Source: a virus
Direction: 5' to 3' (one strand)
DNA: 64,000 bases
Virus record (IMG/VR): IMGVR_UViG_3300034073_005389
Location: 62,001-126,000 of that record
Positions 10,823 to 20,700 of this stretch are shown here, piece after piece (the first letter of the stretch is position 1; each line of letters begins with the position of its first letter). The translations under genes were made by a program, and so were the position numbers. The notes beneath the pieces were generated by a model. That model did no database searches and had not been told where the DNA came from. It saw only the letters and a list, made by a program, of their open reading frames with translations.

Positions 10823-11191
10823 TTAGTCCTTTATAATTCTTCTTTTTCTTTTTCTTACTTCTTTATTTTGTGTTAAAATTGGATTTTTTGACAATATACT
10901 AAAAGTTTGCTCTCTTACCATTTTGCTAGACTCTTCAAAATCATCTTCAGTAGAAGTAAATTTGTTACCAGAATCTAATAATTCTTTAACGGCATCTGGA
11001 TTAGTAAATGATCCTATTAGATATGCGTGATTTTTAGCTAATTCTATTTGTTCTTTTTGATCAACTTGCCAATTTTGAAACATCCATATTTTTAGAACCG
11101 GATCCATCTCAGTAATAAATGGATCATCTGGTAAAACTTTATATGTTGTACATAAAAACCAGATAAATCTATGATCCGGTTCATTTTCTAT
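10823..11191 (-). CDS. Tail-assembly chaperone, frameshifted C-terminal part
   Basis: The frame is open from the slippery site at 11191 to the stop at 10823 (122 codons), reading KIENEPDHRFIWFLCTTYKV into MDPVLKIWMFQNW. There is an internal ATG at 11107, but the sequence upstream of it is open and protein-like all the way to the slippery run, so the part before the ATG is probably translated only after a -1 shift. The C-terminus is very basic (RKRKRR). This matches the gpG-T arrangement found just upstream of tape measure genes. The stop lies two bases from the tape measure start. Confidence 0.75.
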   Translation of the reverse strand: MENEPDHRFIWFLCTTYKVLPDDPFITEMDPVLKIWMFQNWQVDQKEQIELAKNHAYLIGSFTNPDAVKELLDSGNKFTSTEDDFEESSKMVREQTFSILSKNPILTQNKEVRKRKRRIIKD

Positions 11192-11199
11192 TTTTTTAA
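11188..11199 (-). other. Programmed -1 ribosomal frameshift site
   Basis: On the minus strand the sequence TTAAAAAAATAG contains the slippery heptamer A AAA AAA in the zero-frame phase, directly before the TAG stop. The -1 frame is open from here through the downstream chaperone part. This matches the known programmed shift in tail-assembly chaperone genes of many phages. Confidence 0.75.
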
Positions 11200-11835
11200 G
11201 TCTTCCAAAACCTCTTTCACTTCGTCATCATTTTTAACTGCATATTTGTTTCTAGCTTCGGCTGATAATACAGTGTATTCCATATAAAGTCTAGTTAATA
11301 CTGGATCATCTAACTCATCAATAAAATCTAGCCTGCTTTGTAATGTATTTGAGCTAATAAATTGTTCTATTTCTACACCAGCTACATGCGTCAATGATCT
11401 TGCTAACAATTGTCTTCTAATTTCATATGGAGCTTGTGTAGTCCCATCTACTTTAGAAACTTCAAAAATAGCATCGCTCATTTCTTTTGATTTTAATGTT
11501 CTTAATACAAAAATATTTCCACTAATATCTACATCACGAGTAACTCTTGTCATGCCAAGTAGCATTTCTATTCTGCGTTTGGCTCCATCTGACATTTTTT
11601 CTCTGCCAAGTCTTTTAGCTTCTCTAGCTGCACGAATTTCTTTTTCTATTTCCGCCTCACTTTTCTGAGGTTGCATAAAAGGATCTCTTGCATGATATTC
11701 TCTAGCAAAATTTTCCTCAACAAAATTTTGTTGGGGAAGTCCTGCGTCATATTCTGATTCATCTGGAACTTCAAAATTTCTCATTGTATTAGAAGCAAAT
11801 TTTCTACCACCAATTGGACTTTCAAAATTAGGCAT
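11188..11835 (-). CDS. Tail-assembly chaperone, unshifted form (215 aa)
   Basis: The start chosen is the ATG at 11835, preceded by a GGAGA ribosome site; an upstream in-frame ATG at 11904 lies in the terminator region and is unlikely. The protein is charged and helical, ending in KEVLEDLKK. It lies between the tube gene and the tape measure gene, where tail-assembly chaperones occur. The final codons TTA AAA AAA TAG contain an A AAA AAA heptamer in the correct phase for a -1 shift, giving a predicted 337-residue fusion. Together the two forms would bind the tape measure during tube assembly. Confidence 0.8.
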   Translation of the reverse strand: MPNFESPIGGRKFASNTMRNFEVPDESEYDAGLPQQNFVEENFAREYHARDPFMQPQKSEAEIEKEIRAAREAKRLGREKMSDGAKRRIEMLLGMTRVTRDVDISGNIFVLRTLKSKEMSDAIFEVSKVDGTTQAPYEIRRQLLARSLTHVAGVEIEQFISSNTLQSRLDFIDELDDPVLTRLYMEYTVLSAEARNKYAVKNDDEVKEVLEDLKK

Positions 11836-11895
11836 GTTTTCTCCATATATAAAAGTGACTATTTTATATATATCTTTTGTTTTATTTTTAAAATA

Positions 11896-11926
11896 AAAAA
11901 GCATTTGGCGATAACCAAATGCTTTT
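11896..11926 (-). terminator. Rho-independent terminator after the tail tube gene
   Basis: A stem of 13 pairs (AAAAAGCATTTGG with CCAAATGCTTTTT, loop of 5 bases) is followed on the minus strand by a T-rich run. It lies between the tube gene and the chaperone gene, so it would reduce chaperone expression relative to tube and sheath. Confidence 0.75.
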
Positions 11927-11948
11927 TATAATTATTACTTTACATTGA

Positions 11949-12680
11949 TTAGAACAAGTTGCCGCTATCACCAATATCGATTAAGCCTGCGGCATCAAGT
12001 GATCCTCTTCTACCATTGCTGCCTGTGTCAACCAATTGCTCAATGTTGTTAGCATTACCATTGTCGCCCATGAGAATAGTACCGATACCATTCTTGCCAG
12101 CGCCAAAGTGCTGAATACCACGTTCTCCACCCACTGCAACAGGTACGCCACCAGGAATTGGAGAGCTTCCACCATTAAGAATGCTAAAGATAGTTTCAGC
12201 TTTATAATTCATTTGATCTGAAAGCACCCAATCACCAGCACTGTATGTATAGCTAATAGACTCTATCCATACATTTTTAATAATTGTAGATATTTGATTA
12301 CTTTGATCTCTTTTTTGTTTATCTAAAATAACAATATCAAAAGGATAAACTTGAGAAGCTACGTGAATAAACCCACGACCAAATGCCTCAGCAATTCTTA
12401 AACGATCAAATCTAATTCTAGTGCAGCTGCCACCAATTGTAGTAGAAGCACTTGGAACAGAGTCAATATTACCATCTGTACCAACTTCATTAATCATTTT
12501 AATTTGCCTATTTTCATTTACTGACAAAGATTGTACTGCACCAACAGCAGTACCGTTAACTAAAATTAAAATATTAGTTGATAGCGCAGTGCTGGTTTTG
12601 TTAATACCAGAATTTAACGCTAATGTTGATCCTGTATTGGGGGCTGCTACTGCGCCTGGTGCTACTGGTCCGAAAGCCAT
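11949..12680 (-). CDS. Tail tube protein
   Basis: The 243-residue protein has a gp19-like tube pattern: an Ala/Thr-rich N-terminus, ILILVNGTAVGAVQSLSVNE, a beta-rich centre ending in YTYSAGDWVLSDQMNYKAET, and a Gly-rich C-terminal tail. It lies downstream of the tail sheath gene, separated only by an HNH gene, and upstream of the chaperones, as expected for the tube. Its own terminator follows at once. The Gly/Asn-rich tail (GIQHFGAGKNGIGTILMGD) is an unusual extra that may be surface exposed or flexible. Confidence 0.75.
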   Translation of the reverse strand: MAFGPVAPGAVAAPNTGSTLALNSGINKTSTALSTNILILVNGTAVGAVQSLSVNENRQIKMINEVGTDGNIDSVPSASTTIGGSCTRIRFDRLRIAEAFGRGFIHVASQVYPFDIVILDKQKRDQSNQISTIIKNVWIESISYTYSAGDWVLSDQMNYKAETIFSILNGGSSPIPGGVPVAVGGERGIQHFGAGKNGIGTILMGDNGNANNIEQLVDTGSNGRRGSLDAAGLIDIGDSGNLF

Positions 12681-12715
12681 GGATATCTCCCTAATTTATA
12701 ACAATATATTAAACA

Positions 12716-13489
12716 TTACTTAATATGCCTGGTTTTACTAACGCCTTCTAATAAATTTTGCTTAGAACTTAAAGGTCTTAAATTTGATAAAGACCAAGAT
12801 AGTAAAAAGTTATTTTCATTCATTGAAGAATATGGCAAAATAGATTGTGGAACTATATGATCTATTTGCCAAGTCCAAGTAGACACATCATTATCATCCC
12901 ACTTGCCTTTTTTATAAGAACCATAATTATCCCATCTCATCCAATAATCAAACTGCTTCTCTAAATGTACTTTTAACTCTTCAATAGAATATGGTAAATA
13001 TTCTAAACAAGATTTATTATTTTTACTATTATTGTTTTTAATTAAAGCTTTGTTTATGGCAGAAGAAACTACAGTTCTTAATGAATAAGCAATATCAAAC
13101 TTTCTTTTATTTTTATTATAAATTTTATGATTATTTATAATCCTATCTTTATTTAAAAGATAATATTGCTTATCATACTCTTTCTTTTTATCTTTATTAT
13201 TTTGATAATAAATTTTTGATTTATTATTTATTTTTTCTTTATTTTTATTTCTATATATTTTGTCTTTTATCTTATTTTTAACAATATTAGAAAGTCTTTT
13301 TAATTTTCTACAATTTTTACATTCTGACCTTAGTCCATCTTTAGATGCTTTGCGCTTGTCAAAATAACAAGCACAAAGCTCTTGACTGCAATTGCAACAA
13401 ACTTTACTTATCAGATTTGACCCAAGGCAACTTTGATATAAATAAAGTTTACTGGATATGTTGGCTGAACTCTTACAGTTATGTTCCAT
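12716..13489 (-). CDS. HNH homing endonuclease between tube and sheath genes
   Basis: The N-terminus has a zinc-finger-like set of cysteines (CCNCSQELCACYFDKR, then CKNCRK), followed by a long Lys/Asn-rich helical linker. The C-terminal HNH core is WQIDHIVPQSILPYSSM with LSWSLSNLRPLSSKQN. It is a clear paralogue of the HNH gene at 16203-16805 on the other side of the sheath gene. The ATG at 13489 lies 79 bases inside the sheath gene; the conserved part begins only at the sheath stop (13411), where no ATG, GTG or TTG is available, so the start is uncertain. It may be translated by coupling. Free-standing, with no intron signature around it. Confidence 0.75.
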   Translation of the reverse strand: MEHNCKSSANISSKLYLYQSCLGSNLISKVCCNCSQELCACYFDKRKASKDGLRSECKNCRKLKRLSNIVKNKIKDKIYRNKNKEKINNKSKIYYQNNKDKKKEYDKQYYLLNKDRIINNHKIYNKNKRKFDIAYSLRTVVSSAINKALIKNNNSKNNKSCLEYLPYSIEELKVHLEKQFDYWMRWDNYGSYKKGKWDDNDVSTWTWQIDHIVPQSILPYSSMNENNFLLSWSLSNLRPLSSKQNLLEGVSKTRHIK

Positions 13490-16188
13490 TGTCTTGGATC
13501 CACTGAATCTCTTACTACTGACAAATCCGCAAAATTAGTGATTAATCCTTGTGAAACCAATGCATTTAACAAGATAACTGCACGAGTGTTAAGAATAGAT
13601 CCAGTGTCAGGTGTTTCGGGTTGACCAATGTAACCTACGAATCCAGCACGAAGTGCTTTTGCTACTCTATCTCTGATAAAGACAATTGATATCTCTTGCT
13701 CTTCAGGGAATCCACTTTGTGAGGTAGTTATACCCCAAACTACTCTACCTCCACCAGCTACTGGCTGCAATGTACAAACACCTGCTGCAGCCAATGACTC
13801 TAGAGTTAATGTAGAAAATTGTTTGTTGCGAAGAATTGTAAATCCACTGATTACTTTATTAGTCAATGGATTTTCAATTCTGGTATCAGCAGATTCATAA
13901 CCTGCCGCTGCTGCTGCTAAGTAGAAACCATCTATTAATAGATTTTGTCCGCTAGCCTGAACTACAATCTGATCAGGGTAGAAGTATACACATCTAAAGG
14001 TATTGCCGAATGAATCAGGTACAGAGTAATTAGCTAAGTCTTCGATATTGCCTGAAAGAACCTCAGTAACGTTATCTCCTTGAATTCCTTCTAGAATACC
14101 AATATCTTCTACTGCAGCTAAGCTAGCACCTGTAACATTATTAGGAGTTAATCCTGAAATAGCTCCTATAAACAATACTCTTTCTTTCTTATTGCGGATA
14201 TTGCTCATGGTCTTACAATGTTGTAATGCATTCTGGAACACTACAGAAATTGTTTGTCTTGGAAGTGGTACTACAATATCACATTCAACAGTTTCTAGTG
14301 AGGCTAGAGCATTGATCCAGCCAGCATCATAGAACGATGCATCTCTTGAATCAATAATGCTTACTCTTAATGCATATCCATTAGGAACTACGTTTTTGTT
14401 GATAACTACATAATTGCTAGTATCAGTAGGATCTAATACTTCATATCTCATGTTGCTTTCATTCACAATTGACATCTGTAATGTTACAGTGTTAGTTAAT
14501 GCATTAAAAGCAACGATATCGTATAAGCCATTGTTATCTAATGTAGACCCGGTTATTTTAACTCTGCGAGTTAAAATATTAGAAATTGTAGAGAAATCTA
14601 CGCCTGTTACTGTGTTGCTGTCAAAGCTGGCAGTAGTGCCTAACCCAGGTACTACGCTACCATCTGTACCGCTAGCAAGTGGTAAATCAGTATCTACATC
14701 AATTACTTGGAAAGCTACGTTACCAGTGTTTTCTAGTGTAAAGTCAGGTAATGGAGGTACATCTAATGTAACTGATAGTTTACCACCAGAAACACCAGTA
14801 ACAGTATAAGTACCTCTGTTACCTCTATTAACAGTATCAATTATTTTTAATTGTTTGCCTACATAAGTAGAATCAAAGACAATTGATGAGCTGAATACAC
14901 CCTGATCATAGAAAGCTAGATTTCTGCCGATATATCCATCAAATCCAGTAGCAATGGTAGCGATACTTTGTATTACTGTATAGTAATAAGAGTATCCACC
15001 AGGAGCAGGAGTATTATCATAAATAAACTGAGAAACAGTTGGGAATCCAGCCGTACCAAGTTTGTAGTACTCTAGTTTATTTGGTAATATCTGAGTTTCT
15101 ACGTTAGTAGCATTATTGGTAATAAAGAAGTGTATATTTGAATTAAAATCAGGCACTACGCCTAATGGAAGTGGGAAGATAAAATCATCATTATCTGTAG
15201 ATATTGCATCTACTGATTCTGCTAATAGATATGATGTTCTTCTTGGTAAGGCAGGAGCAGCTTGTACAGTAATGACTGCAGGGGCATTATTAGCAAAAGC
15301 TAATTGAGCGCCTAATGATAAGTTATTTGTTAAGCTAGGAAACCCATGTCTATTAACTACATCTAACATGCCTTGCATTAATAAAGGATCATTTAAAAAT
15401 GAAGAGGGTATGTAATTAGCTGTTAATGTATCATTTGTTATTAGTACGCCGCTAGAAACAATAATTGTAAATGCATCACCTTCTCTAAATGGAGAGAGTG
15501 TTACGGCTCCTACCTTAGTCTCATATATTGCAAAGCTGAGTACTCCATTGGTAACAGTTTGTCCATTAGCCACCCAGACAATAGGATTACCGTTGGCATC
15601 TAATTTAGCTCCAGATACAGAGCCAATAGCAATAAACTTAGCAGTTCCTGCGATAGGTTGATTTAATGGATTTCTTTGAACGGCAATACATCTAATTGTC
15701 CATATTTCTGGGGGAGTATTAGGATCTTGTAATGTTAAATTGCTTAAATATCCATCACCAACATTGCTAGTTAATGGTACATAAAAAGAACCGCCCTGAT
15801 CTAATAGATGGGCTTGTTGTAATTCTATTCTGCCGTTGGTGATATCAATTCTATAATCATATTTAAAATTAAAAGGATTTCCATCAATAGCGGCTTCTAA
15901 GCCTACTAATGGTATTCCATTTTTAAATAATGTAGTTCTATTAGAAATAAGTGGAAAATTAGTGGTGACGAAATGTCTACCATCTGCGCCGCTAGTTGAT
16001 GTATAACTGGGGTTAAGACCATCTTGTCCTCCACCTAAAGCTTGAGCGACAATAACTTCATCAGTGGAACCCTCGCCAATAATCGCCGCTAACCGAGCGC
16101 CTCCTGGAATTGCGACTCCACGAGTTTGAGTAATTACGTCGGTAAAAACTCCTGGTAAAACATTTGTTGATCCTGGTATATTAGCCAT
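13411..16188 (-). CDS. Contractile tail sheath protein
   Basis: The 925-residue protein begins with a typical sheath N-terminus (PGSTNVLPGVFTDVITQTRG). Its C-terminal third has RVAKALRAGFVGYIGQPETP and a final VNFIYIKVALGQI, matching the conserved sheath C-terminal domain that polymerises around the tube. The middle, beta-rich 450 residues probably form variable outward-facing domains, which would explain the length, roughly one third longer than T4 gp18. Two DGY tripeptides occur in it. HNH genes flank it on both sides. The gene establishes the phage as a myovirus-type. Confidence 0.85.
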   Translation of the reverse strand: MANIPGSTNVLPGVFTDVITQTRGVAIPGGARLAAIIGEGSTDEVIVAQALGGGQDGLNPSYTSTSGADGRHFVTTNFPLISNRTTLFKNGIPLVGLEAAIDGNPFNFKYDYRIDITNGRIELQQAHLLDQGGSFYVPLTSNVGDGYLSNLTLQDPNTPPEIWTIRCIAVQRNPLNQPIAGTAKFIAIGSVSGAKLDANGNPIVWVANGQTVTNGVLSFAIYETKVGAVTLSPFREGDAFTIIVSSGVLITNDTLTANYIPSSFLNDPLLMQGMLDVVNRHGFPSLTNNLSLGAQLAFANNAPAVITVQAAPALPRRTSYLLAESVDAISTDNDDFIFPLPLGVVPDFNSNIHFFITNNATNVETQILPNKLEYYKLGTAGFPTVSQFIYDNTPAPGGYSYYYTVIQSIATIATGFDGYIGRNLAFYDQGVFSSSIVFDSTYVGKQLKIIDTVNRGNRGTYTVTGVSGGKLSVTLDVPPLPDFTLENTGNVAFQVIDVDTDLPLASGTDGSVVPGLGTTASFDSNTVTGVDFSTISNILTRRVKITGSTLDNNGLYDIVAFNALTNTVTLQMSIVNESNMRYEVLDPTDTSNYVVINKNVVPNGYALRVSIIDSRDASFYDAGWINALASLETVECDIVVPLPRQTISVVFQNALQHCKTMSNIRNKKERVLFIGAISGLTPNNVTGASLAAVEDIGILEGIQGDNVTEVLSGNIEDLANYSVPDSFGNTFRCVYFYPDQIVVQASGQNLLIDGFYLAAAAAGYESADTRIENPLTNKVISGFTILRNKQFSTLTLESLAAAGVCTLQPVAGGGRVVWGITTSQSGFPEEQEISIVFIRDRVAKALRAGFVGYIGQPETPDTGSILNTRAVILLNALVSQGLITNFADLSVVRDSVDPRQWNITVRVQPTYPVNFIYIKVALGQI

Positions 16189-16202
16189 ATAAAATTACTC
16201 CA

Positions 16203-16805
16203 TTAACAATTATTATTTATTTTATGCCGTACTCTAGTTGCTCCATCTAGAATATTTGTCTTAGCATCTAAAGGTCTTAAATTTGAAAGGCACCAACATT
16301 TTTTAAAATTATCATCACTCATACTTGTATATGGTAGGCATGACTGAGGAACTATATGATCGATATGCCAATAAATGCCATAATTTTCCCAGGTCATTTT
16401 ACTATCGAACTGAATTTCTAAATGATTTTTTAGATCATTAATAGAGTACCCTAAAAATTGTAAAATACTTTGATTAAATTTCTGGCTATTATTGTTTTTT
16501 AAAACTTTACTTACTCTACCAGAAATATTTTTTCTGATTCTGAAAACAATATCATTTTTCAGTTTATTTCTATATTTTTCATTTATTTTGTCTCTATTTT
16601 GTTCGATATACTTTTTTTTATATATTTTAAATTTTAATTTTTGTTGTGATGTTAATCCGTGCTCTTTTACACGTTGCATTTGGGCTTGCGACTCACACTT
16701 TTTACATATTGATTTATAATAAATTTTTCCATTTTTATACTTACATTGACGATATTGATCAATTTCTTTATTATAATAGCATTTATTACAACTTTTTAAA
16801 TACAT
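16203..16805 (-). CDS. HNH homing endonuclease upstream of the sheath gene
   Basis: The 200-residue protein starts with a CxxC zinc-binding pair (KSCNKCYY, then CKKCES), continues with a basic linker, and ends in an HNH core (WHIDHIVPQSCLPYTSM, with CWCLSNLRPLDAKTNILDGA). It closely resembles the HNH gene at 12716-13489; together they bracket the sheath gene. Codon use is strongly AT-biased and Lys/Asn-rich, unlike the sheath. It lies 14 bases before the sheath start, so it is probably expressed late with the tail genes, perhaps from the TATAAATA box at 16883. Confidence 0.85.
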   Translation of the reverse strand: MYLKSCNKCYYNKEIDQYRQCKYKNGKIYYKSICKKCESQAQMQRVKEHGLTSQQKLKFKIYKKKYIEQNRDKINEKYRNKLKNDIVFRIRKNISGRVSKVLKNNNSQKFNQSILQFLGYSINDLKNHLEIQFDSKMTWENYGIYWHIDHIVPQSCLPYTSMSDDNFKKCWCLSNLRPLDAKTNILDGATRVRHKINNNC

Positions 16806-16882
16806 ATAAAATGTTACCTAACAAGACAGATTGTATCACTAAAATATATTAATATTGCTATTCAAACACAATATAAAATATT

Positions 16883-16890
16883 TATTTATA
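16883..16890 (-). promoter_or_regulatory. Candidate late promoter box TATAAATA
   Basis: On the minus strand TATAAATA overlaps the stop codon of the 16886-17713 gene and lies about 78 bases before the HNH start, in the 80-base gap ahead of the HNH and sheath genes. It matches the T4 late-promoter consensus. In AT-rich DNA such matches also arise by chance. Confidence 0.3.
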
Positions 16891-17713
16891 TTTGAAGTAA
16901 TAAATCTGTAATACTGACTTCTGTATTAATGGCTAAATTTTGTGGTACAGGGGCGGCAGGATTATCTATGTTTTGGAAAGTAACAGCAAAAACAATTGTA
17001 TCAATCAAATTTCCTACAGGAATCTCTCTTCTCCACTCTGTTCTAATGTCTAAATTAATACTTTGTCTAAATAATTTATCATTTCTATCATCAGATTCTG
17101 AGGGAGCGCCAATACTAATTGGTTTTATTACAATACCTACATCTACTAAAGATTCAAAACTAATTTCTGTTAAACAAATACCAATTAATTCTACTAAATC
17201 ATCTCTGGCACGCAAACTTCTAGATAATACATCAATACTAATTGAAGTATCCCAAACACCTGCAGTAATAAATGAGACAGGTCTTCTAATTAAACTTTGA
17301 TTTCCATACCCATCTTCAAAAATAGTAGTATCATACTGTATACCACCTTTCTCTCTATTAATAGAGATAGGTACGTATTTGCTATTACCACTTTTTATTA
17401 AAATAGCCGGATAATGTATGCCGTCATATCTATAATTTTCACCTATAAATACTCTAGTGCTTAAATTACTAGTTAAGCTAAGGTCTGGATTAGCGCCAGG
17501 ACCATATGGTAAATCCGCTCCTGGAGGCAAATCTGTATGATCTACAGTATTAGCAAATCCCCATTGATCTTTAGAGTAATGATAATAGCTGTCCTTAGAA
17601 AAATAATCACGTAAAGTAGCAATTATTATTTCTTTAGGATACACTAACATCGAAGACTGTATGACGTTATGTATTTTGTATAAATCTGAGGTAAATATAT
17701 TATTAGTTGACAT
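16886..17713 (-). CDS. Neck/tail-terminator-like structural protein (275 aa)
   Basis: The mixed alpha/beta protein has MLVYPKEIIIATLRDYFSKD near the N-terminus and RSVSF-like beta strands leading to FRQSINLDIRTEWRREIPVG and DTIVFAVTFQN at the C-terminus. Proteins of this kind lie just upstream of sheath genes in large myophages and act in tail termination or sheath capping. One DGY (EDGYGNQS) is present. It starts 4 bases after the giant fibre gene. The assignment rests on position and general pattern only. Confidence 0.5.
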   Translation of the reverse strand: MSTNNIFTSDLYKIHNVIQSSMLVYPKEIIIATLRDYFSKDSYYHYSKDQWGFANTVDHTDLPPGADLPYGPGANPDLSLTSNLSTRVFIGENYRYDGIHYPAILIKSGNSKYVPISINREKGGIQYDTTIFEDGYGNQSLIRRPVSFITAGVWDTSISIDVLSRSLRARDDLVELIGICLTEISFESLVDVGIVIKPISIGAPSESDDRNDKLFRQSINLDIRTEWRREIPVGNLIDTIVFAVTFQNIDNPAAPVPQNLAINTEVSITDLLLQI

Positions 17714-17716
17714 ATT

Positions 17717-20700
17717 TTACCATCTATATTTAACTACTATTGGAGATAGTAAAAATTCAAACGGACCACCTGCATTTCTCTGTACAAAAATAAATCCAGA
17801 AACGCTTAATGGATATCTTTGAGATGTTTTATAATTTTTTGTAACATCTGTAGTTCCAGGTCCACCAGTCGTAGTATCAATACTTGTTAAATCAATATCA
17901 AGATATTGGGTAAATGTGCTTGTATTTATATTTGCGGCAGTAATCAAATCAAATGGGGCAGTGTTAGTGCCTCCTGTACCAATTACGTTAGTATCGCCAG
18001 AACCTGCAGTAGCAAAATTATCTAAACTAGGATATGCTGTACTAGAATTAACTTCATTATATTTATTAAGAACTATTTTAACATAACTATTAGGATCTAC
18101 AGTATATCCAAATTTTCTAATACCTAATTTAATATTTATAACTTTTACATTGTTAGGTAAATATTTAGTTAAATTTTCTTGATATGCTATTGCAAATTGA
18201 GTGGCAGCAACTGCATTATCTACAAGTCTTAAAACAAAAGATCTGCCTTCATTTAATAAACCCGGATTCAGTGTGTTTGCTGCAAGCATAGATGCATCTG
18301 TTGGAGTTACAAAATATTGAAAACCAACATTGCTAGATCCATCCCAATAAGGCTGTAAACCATTTGTTAACGGAACTGTGCCATAACCTGTTTGATTTTT
18401 ATTTCTTTCAATTACCCAATCTTTTGCATTTGGGAAAGAAGAAAAATCAATAACACTTTCATCTAATGTAGTGCTATCAATATAAGGAGTATCTAGAATA
18501 TTATCTACAACTAACCCATAAGTTTCTGATCCATCCCAAGCTGGAGATTCAAAATTTCTATAAGCAATATAAGATCCTATTGATGCATCTTTTCTATATA
18601 TTTTGTTACCAGTAATTGTATTAGATAATCCACTAACCATTACCAATCTCTTAAAGGTACTTGAACCAGTTAGACTTATTCCTTTTAATGTATTATTTGA
18701 AATAATACTGCTAGCTTGACAATTAATGTAACCTAAATTATAATAATATATAGAAGGTAAGAAAGTGGTTGGTTGTAGCCAATATCCTGTACATACACTA
18801 TTTCCTTGTATTAGACAAGCAACATCATTTCCTTCTGGTGGGGAAGAGGTTGGAACAATAGCATGTTTGTTAGACCCTACGTAAATTGCATACCCTATAG
18901 TATATATATTTGATATTAAGTAAGTACTTGATACCGAAGTTGAATATGCTGTTAAATAATTATTTATTATTTGTAAATACGAACTCTCTTCATAAGTAAT
19001 AGCTGTTGTAATAAAATTACATTTATTATTCTGTATAGTTACTACGCCAGAAGGATAAGCGCATCTATTTACAGTAGCTCCACCAGAAGTGCCTACAACT
19101 GCAAAGTAAATGCCAGTACTACTAGCGGAATAAATTAGATGACAATTATTTCCAGTAATATTTAATCCAGATTCCTTATCAGAATATTGGTTTACAACAG
19201 TAGAATTATCTATTTTATTTGGAGTAGCAGTCCAATAACCAATTGCGCCACAAGTATTGTTATTTACAAAACAATTTTGTGGTACTAAACCTGGATAAAC
19301 CATATTTCCAGAACTAGTTTGTGATGTTATTGCAAATAATTGCTTACTATTGCAATAATTATTGCTAATATTTACATTAAACAATGTAGGTTGTGGCTGT
19401 GAAGATATGCCTGCAGCAGAACTATTAATAATACCAATAGCAGCTCTTACATCTAAAACAGTTGAAGCTAAAGTATGATTAAAATTACAATTAGTAATTT
19501 TTAAATTTTTAAGAGCACTATTGCTAGTAGATAATTGGAAGTTAATAAAGCTAAATCTATTATCACTAGAAGTAGTAGGACTATAATTAAAAATACAATT
19601 ATCAATTGTAAAATTAGATAAAGTCCCTGGAACAATAGAGTAAATATAGCCTCTACCCGTATTCACATAATCTGATACAGAATAGGTAACAACTGGTAAA
19701 CCATCAGCTATGCCTAATGGATCAGTAGTAGCGTCATACACATCTGGAGATAAAGCAGAAAATGGATCATAACTAGAAGTTATTGACAAATTTTGTAAAA
19801 AAGTACCATCAGAATTGGTATTTCTTAAAAATTGATTGTAATAACCTGTAAAAGTAGAATTGGTAATATTTACATTGGGGCAGTTATTAATTGTAAAAAT
19901 ATCTCCTGGCACATAACCATCTATGGCTGGAGAATTGTATGTAACAGTAAAATTACTCTCTGTTACATCAAAGTTAGTGGCATTTGCTAATCTAAATACT
20001 GCCCCACCAGTAGCCGTAGGAGAAGTAGTATAGTCAACAGTTAAAGAACAATTGTTTATTTTAAAATTATCTGAAGAAGCAACGTTAAAAATAACATTGT
20101 TAGCTGGAGACGCTACAGTTGGTGTATTAATGGTAATATCACAATTATCAAACATAACATTATTTAATGTTGTATTGCAAGCAATTCCTCCATTAAATTC
20201 TAATGTAACATTTTTAAATGTAATATTAGACCCAAAAGTTACCAAACCATTAAAAGTAAGCAATGCACTATTTAAACCATCAATTATTACATTTGAATTA
20301 AAATCTAATAAAATATTTTGATTTATAACTCCAGTAATTGCATCTGCACCCTTAACAACTGCCGTTCCATTAAAAGAATTATTATATTTAATCCAATTAA
20401 ATATTGAACTAATATTTTTAAAATTACCTTGAGCATTAGCAGAAGTTAATTTTAAAATTAAGTTAGTATCTACATCATTTACATATCTACGAGCATCATT
20501 TGCTTGTAAAGTAATTGTTACTGGAACTAGTGTAACTGTAGATGCTACAACGTACAGTATAGCTAAGTCTTTACGATTATTTATAATATTTGAAAATGTA
20601 ACTGCATCTAAATTATATGTAGTGGCATTTACAGGATTATATGCTGTAAATATTCTATTAGGATTAGAAGGAGTATTCAATACTGGGTCATAGTCTAATA

